Shown here: positions 60,380 through 64,000 of the stretch, one piece after another
Position numbering within the stretch: the stretch's first letter is position 1
Layout: each line of letters opens with the position of its first letter
Assembly (NCBI RefSeq): GCF_004570845.1
Contig: NZ_SPQZ01000002.1
Coordinates: 744,001 to 808,000, forward strand
Length of the DNA stretch: 64,000 nucleotides
Source: Orlajensenia leifsoniae
Lineage (GTDB): Bacteria > Actinomycetota > Actinomycetes > Actinomycetales > Microbacteriaceae
Direction of reading: 5' to 3'
Notes under the pieces: generated by a model
What the model saw: only the letters and a program-made list of their open reading frames with translations
Database searches by the model: none
What the model was told of the DNA's origin: nothing
Made by a program: the position numbers and the translations under genes

Positions 60380-61424
60380 CGAGATTCCTTTCGCCCTGGG
60401 GCTCGTCCGAGTCTGTCGTGAGGTGGGGTGCGATGTCGGCAGGCTTGAGAGTACCCGCCAGCACCTGTCGCACCTGCTCGACGATGGGCATGTCGACGCC
60501 CTTCGCCTTGGCCAGTTCCAGAACCGGGCCGACGGATGCGAATCCCTCGGTGGTCTGCTTCATCTGCTTCGTGACGTCGGCCATCGAGAGCCCCTGCCCG
60601 AGAAGGCGCCCCGCCGTGTTGTTGCGCGAGAGCGGCGACTGGCAGGTGGCGATGAGGTCGCCGAGTCCGGCGAGGCCGGAGAGCGTCTCCACCTGGGCGC
60701 CGTGCGCGACGGCGAAGTCCGTCATCTCGACGAGACCGCGGGTGATGATCGACGCCTTGGTGTTCTCGCCGTAACCGACGCCGTCGACGATGCCGATCGC
60801 CACGGCGATGAGGTTCTTGAGCACCCCGCCGAACTCGGTGCCGATGACGTCGGTGTTGACGAACGTGCGGAAGTACCCCGTGCTCGCCAGCTTGGCGACG
60901 GCCTGGGCGGTCTCGAGGCTGGTGGAGGAGACGACGGCTGCCGTCGGTTGCTCCTTGGCGATCTCGAGGGCGAGATTGGGTCCGGAGACCACGGCGATCT
61001 GCTCCGCCGGGATCGGCAGGGCCTCGCCGATGACCTCGCTCATGCGGAGGTCGGTGCCCTTCTCGACGCCCTTCATGAGCGACACGACGATCGCGTTCGC
61101 ACCGAGGTGCGGGCGGGCCGCTGCGAGGGTCTCGCGCAGGGACTGGCTGGGAACAGCCAGGAAGACCTGCTCGGCACCCGCGAGGGCGAGGTCGAGGCGT
61201 GAGGTCGCGCGGAGCGAGACGGGCAGGTTGATGCCGGGGAGGTAGTCGCTGTTGCGCTTGGCCTCCTGGATCTCGCGCGCCAGCTCGGGGCGTCGCGCCC
61301 AGATCATGACGTCGGCGCCGCCGTCGGCGAGGATCTTGGCGAAGGTGGTGCCCCAACTGCCGGCTCCGAGGACCGCGACTCTGGTGCCCCGCTTGACGGT
61401 GGAGGGCTTCGGCGGCTTAGCCAT
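60276..61424 (-). CDS. gpsA: Glycerol-3-phosphate dehydrogenase [NAD(P)+]
   Basis: Makes sn-glycerol 3-phosphate for phospholipids. 382 aa: VAVLGAGSWGTTFAKILADGG, VSLMKGVEKGTDLRMSEV, SGPNLALEIA, FGGVLKNLIAVAIGIVDGVG with the catalytic Lys, and GLAGLGDLIATCQS. The normal end is near KPADIAPHLT. The frame then runs about 40 more codons and overlaps ddl by 104 nt, which is odd. ATG at 61424 overlaps plsC by 8 nt. Confidence 0.94.
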   Translation of the reverse strand: MAKPPKPSTVKRGTRVAVLGAGSWGTTFAKILADGGADVMIWARRPELAREIQEAKRNSDYLPGINLPVSLRATSRLDLALAGAEQVFLAVPSQSLRETLAAARPHLGANAIVVSLMKGVEKGTDLRMSEVIGEALPIPAEQIAVVSGPNLALEIAKEQPTAAVVSSTSLETAQAVAKLASTGYFRTFVNTDVIGTEFGGVLKNLIAVAIGIVDGVGYGENTKASIITRGLVEMTDFAVAHGAQVETLSGLAGLGDLIATCQSPLSRNNTAGRLLGQGLSMADVTKQMKQTTEGFASVGPVLELAKAKGVDMPIVEQVRQVLAGTLKPADIAPHLTTDSDEPQGERNLDDAQAQGGAAVWRSVKRAFHQLRNGGGSSLGDRP

Positions 61425-62184
61425 CGAAGCGGCCGGTCTCGGTCTGCTTATGCGTGGCCGGGTCCCAGCGCTCGGCGGGGACGGGCTCGCCGCGGAGCTC
61501 GGCGAGCAGCACCGTGACGGCATCCATGACCCGGTTCGTCGCCTCGGCCAGCAGCGCCGGCTCGAGAGGCCGACCCCGGAAGTCATCGAGGTCGACCGGG
61601 TCTCCGAATGACACGTGGATGGGCTTGCGGCGGAACAGCACGAGCTTCTTGCCGTAGCGCGGCATCAGCGCCTGGGTGCCCCAGTGGGCCACCGGGATGA
61701 CGGGGATGTCCTGCTCGAGGGCGATGCGCACGGCGCCGGTCTTGCCGCGCATCGGCCACAGGTCGGGGTCTCGCGTCAGCGAGCCCTCGGGGTAGACGAC
61801 GACGAGGCGTCCCTTCTCCACGAGGTCCTCGGCGGCGCGCAGGGCCTGGTGGCCGTTGCCGCCGGCCCGCTCCACCGGGATCTGCCCCGACCAGCGCAGC
61901 AGGGCGCCGATGCCGGGCACCGAGAACAGCGAGGCCTTCGCGAGGAAGCGCGGCTGACGCCCCTGCTTGAACACGGCCACGCCGATCACGAGAGGGTCGA
62001 TCTCGCTGTAGTGGTTCGGCGAGAGCACGAGGGCTCCCTCGGCGGGGAGCTTCTCGGCGTTGTGGAACGTGAACTTGATCGAGAGGTTCATCGGAGGGAG
62101 CGCGATGGCCGCCAGCAGCCAGAAGATCCCGGGCTTGCGGGACTCCCGGGGCGCGCGTCTCGTCGGCGAGGTGGTGCTGGGCAT
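61417..62184 (-). CDS. plsC: 1-acyl-sn-glycerol-3-phosphate acyltransferase (PlsC family)
   Basis: 255-aa membrane-associated acyltransferase. One N-terminal hydrophobic helix (GIFWLLAAIALPPM), HxxxxD in SPNHYSEIDP (catalytic His) and VVVYPEGSLTRDPD as the glycerol-3-phosphate motif. Next to gpsA, whose product it uses through lysophosphatidate. Starts 7 nt after murA. Confidence 0.92.
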   Translation of the reverse strand: MPSTTSPTRRAPRESRKPGIFWLLAAIALPPMNLSIKFTFHNAEKLPAEGALVLSPNHYSEIDPLVIGVAVFKQGRQPRFLAKASLFSVPGIGALLRWSGQIPVERAGGNGHQALRAAEDLVEKGRLVVVYPEGSLTRDPDLWPMRGKTGAVRIALEQDIPVIPVAHWGTQALMPRYGKKLVLFRRKPIHVSFGDPVDLDDFRGRPLEPALLAEATNRVMDAVTVLLAELRGEPVPAERWDPATHKQTETGRFDG

Positions 62185-62191
62185 CCCCCTA

Positions 62192-63562
62192 TTATCCTTC
62201 GAGAACGAAGTCGGCTCCGAGCTGCTGCAGCTTTCCGATGAAGTTCTCGTAGCCGCGGGCGATGATGCCCACGTTGGAGACCGTCGAGGGACCCTCGGCG
62301 GAGAGTGCCGCGATGAGGTGGCTGAAGCCGCCGCGCAGGTCGGGAACCTCGATGTCGGCGCCGTGCAGCTTGCGCGGACCCGAGATGATCGCCGAGTGCT
62401 GGAAGTTGCGCTGACCGAAACGGCACGCCTGACCGCCAAGGCAGTCCTTGTGCACCTGGATCTCGGCGCCCATCTCGACGAGGGCGTCGACGAAGCCGAA
62501 GCGCTGCTCGTAGACCGTCTCGTGCACGATCGACACGCCGTGCGCCTGGGTGAGCGCGACGACGAGGGGCTGCTGCCAGTCCGTCATGAAGCCGGGGTGC
62601 ACGTCCGTCTCGATGAAGACGGGGTTGAGCGGGGTTCCGGGATGCCAGAAACGGATGCCGTCATCGTGGATCTCGAACTGCCCGCCGACCTTGCGGAAGA
62701 CGTTGAGGAACGTGAGCATCTCGGACTGGCGGGCCCCGCCGACGAAGATGTCGCCGTCCGTCGCCAGTGCGGCGGAGGCCCAGCTGGCGGCCTCGTTGCG
62801 GTCGAACAGGGCGCGGTGCGTGTAGCCGTCGAGACGCTCGACACCCTCGATGCGGATGACGCGGTCGGTGTCGACCGTGATGATCGCGCCCATCTTCTGC
62901 AGGATATTGATGAGATCCATGATCTCGGGCTCGATGGCGGCGCCCTTGAGCTCGGTGATGCCCTCGGCACGCACCGCGGTCAGCAGCACCTGCTCCGTGG
63001 CTCCGACGCTCGGGTACGGCAGCTCGACCTTGGCGCCCTTGAGGCCGTTGGGGGCCGACATCCGGATGCCGCTCGGAAGCTTCTCCACGATGGCGCCGAA
63101 CTTGCGCAGCACCTCGAGGTGGAAGTCGATGGGGCGGTCGCCGATGCGGCAGCCGCCGAGGTCGGGGATGAAGGCCTCGCCGAGACGGTGCAGGAGCGGG
63201 CCGCAGAAGAGGATCGGAATGCGACTCGAACCGGCGTGGGCGTCGATGTCGGCGAAGTGCGCGCTCTCGACGTTGGAGGGATCGAAGATCAGCTCGCCCT
63301 CTTCGAGGCCTTCGACGACGCGGACGCCGTGCACCTCGAGCAGGCCGCGCACGATGCGCACGTCGCTGATATTCGGAACGTCCTTCAGGACGCTGGGGGT
63401 CTCCCCGAGGACTGCCGCGACCATCGCCTTGGTGACGAGGTTCTTCGCCCCCTTCAGTTCGATCCGACCACGCAGCGGCTTTCCACCGTTGATCGTGATC
63501 TGGTCGACGCTGAGCCCAACGGCAGTGCCGTGGTTGCGTGCATCTTCGCCGAGTGTGTTCAA
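62192..63562 (-). CDS. murA: UDP-N-acetylglucosamine 1-carboxyvinyltransferase MurA
   Basis: First committed step of peptidoglycan synthesis. 456 aa; the catalytic loop is DLGGCRIGDRPIDFHLE, and the Cys that fosfomycin alkylates is present (mycobacteria have Asp there). KGAKNLVTKAMVAAVLG and the LRGGFSHLIAALSAEG block complete the EPSP-synthase-like fold. It starts 17 nt after leuD, in the usual leuCD-murA-plsC-gpsA-ddl run. Confidence 0.96.
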   Translation of the reverse strand: MNTLGEDARNHGTAVGLSVDQITINGGKPLRGRIELKGAKNLVTKAMVAAVLGETPSVLKDVPNISDVRIVRGLLEVHGVRVVEGLEEGELIFDPSNVESAHFADIDAHAGSSRIPILFCGPLLHRLGEAFIPDLGGCRIGDRPIDFHLEVLRKFGAIVEKLPSGIRMSAPNGLKGAKVELPYPSVGATEQVLLTAVRAEGITELKGAAIEPEIMDLINILQKMGAIITVDTDRVIRIEGVERLDGYTHRALFDRNEAASWASAALATDGDIFVGGARQSEMLTFLNVFRKVGGQFEIHDDGIRFWHPGTPLNPVFIETDVHPGFMTDWQQPLVVALTQAHGVSIVHETVYEQRFGFVDALVEMGAEIQVHKDCLGGQACRFGQRNFQHSAIISGPRKLHGADIEVPDLRGGFSHLIAALSAEGPSTVSNVGIIARGYENFIGKLQQLGADFVLEG

Positions 63563-63579
63563 GTAATGCTTCTCCAGCT

Positions 63580-64000
63580 CTATGACTGCTTGACCGGCAG
63601 TGTTCGCGGTCGCCAGCTCTCGCGGGTCTGTTCGAATCGATCGATCCGATCCGCATCTCGCAGGGTCAGTCCGATGTCATCCAGCCCCTCGATGAGCCGC
63701 CACCTAGTGTAATCGTCAATCTCGAACGGGACGCTGAGCGACCCGGCCGTGACCTTTCGCTCAACCAGATCGACGGTCAGCTCTATTCCCGGCTGCGCCT
63801 CGATGATCGCCCAGAGTGCCTCGACGTCGGGCTCGGCCACCTCACCCGCGAGCAGGCCCTGCTTGCCCGAGTTCCCGCGGAAGATGTCGCCGAATCGGGG
63901 GCTCAGCACGACGTCAAAACCGAAGTCGCGCAGGGCCCAGACCGCGTGCTCACGCGACGAGCCGGTGCCGAAATCGGGTCCGGTGATCAGAATGCGGGCA
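63580..64000 (-). CDS. leuD: 3-isopropylmalate dehydratase small subunit (5' end cut off by window)
   Basis: Second leucine-pathway enzyme with LeuC. The visible 140 codons read [20 protein letters not shown] from the window edge, the aconitase swivel-domain motif with GSSREHA, then [21 protein letters not shown] and the C-terminal [19 protein letters not shown]. The N-terminus lies beyond position 64000. Confidence 0.96.
   Translation of the reverse strand, partial: ARILITGPDFGTGSSREHAVWALRDFGFDVVLSPRFGDIFRGNSGKQGLLAGEVAEPDVEALWAIIEAQPGIELTVDLVERKVTAGSLSVPFEIDDYTRWRLIEGLDDIGLTLRDADRIDRFEQTRESWRPRTLPVKQS

Noticed and set aside
1-64000. CRISPR arrays, tRNA or rRNA genes, insertion sequences, toxin-antitoxin pairs
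   Set aside because: None could be found; the only tandem repeats are the in-frame coding units described and the short operator repeats.

Overview
The window reads as chromosomal core sequence of a high-GC actinobacterium, most likely a member of the Microbacteriaceae. The evidence is the uniformly GC-rich coding sequence, frequent GTG and TTG starts, 1-14 nt stop/start overlaps, actinobacterial families (DUF2469, DUF3515, DUF2004, a HemD-OmpR fusion) and the gene order leuD-murA-plsC-gpsA-ddl ... recG-coaD ... rpmF-rnc-mutM-smc-ftsY-ffh ... rpsP-rimM-trmD-rplS-lepB-rnhB ... comM-dprA-xerC-rpsB-tsf. No insertion sequence, prophage, CRISPR array or tRNA gene was seen. No stretch longer than about 270 nt lacks a gene. 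The genus assignment is inference.

Layout. 1-12.2 kb: tsf (cut by the window edge), rpsB, a divergent secreted M23 protein, then on the minus strand xerC, a phosphodiesterase, dprA, comM, a YraN nuclease, a divergent glucose-6-phosphate dehydrogenase, DUF2469, rnhB, lepB, rplS and a membrane protein. 12.3-29.6 kb: map, then a nitrate/nitrite assimilation island lying inside what is normally one rpsP-khpA-rimM-trmD-rplS operon. The island holds two sirohydrochlorin chelatases flanking trmD, nirD, nirB, the siroheme methyltransferase cobA, a HemD-type regulator (NnaR-like), the transporter narK, the assimilatory nitrate reductase, its flavoprotein partner, and the molybdenum-cofactor genes moeA and mobA. 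29.8-36.9 kb: an accessory block (ArsR-like regulator plus EamA exporter, YbdK ligase, PPK2, beta-glucosidase, LLM oxidoreductase, PAP2 phosphatase). 36.9-64 kb: ffh, ftsY, smc, mutM, rnc, rpmF, a MoxR/DUF58/transglutaminase trio, coaD, recG, rsmD, thiL, ddl, gpsA, plsC, murA and leuD (cut by the edge), with a few inserted genes.

How the island works. NarK imports nitrate. The molybdopterin nitrate reductase, fed by the adjacent FAD/[2Fe-2S] subunit, makes nitrite, and NirBD reduces nitrite to ammonium with siroheme. CobA and the CbiX chelatases supply siroheme; MoeA and MobA supply the molybdenum cofactor.

The most interesting signal is regulatory. Four promoters of this island (cbiX1, nirD-cbiX2, nirB-cobA-nnaR, narK-nitrate reductase) share one architecture in the correct orientation: GNNAC and GAAAC half-sites exactly 22 bp apart, then exactly 10 nt, then a TANNNT -10 box, with no evident -35. 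This looks like a four-promoter activator regulon, probably of the island's own NnaR-like protein and/or GlnR.
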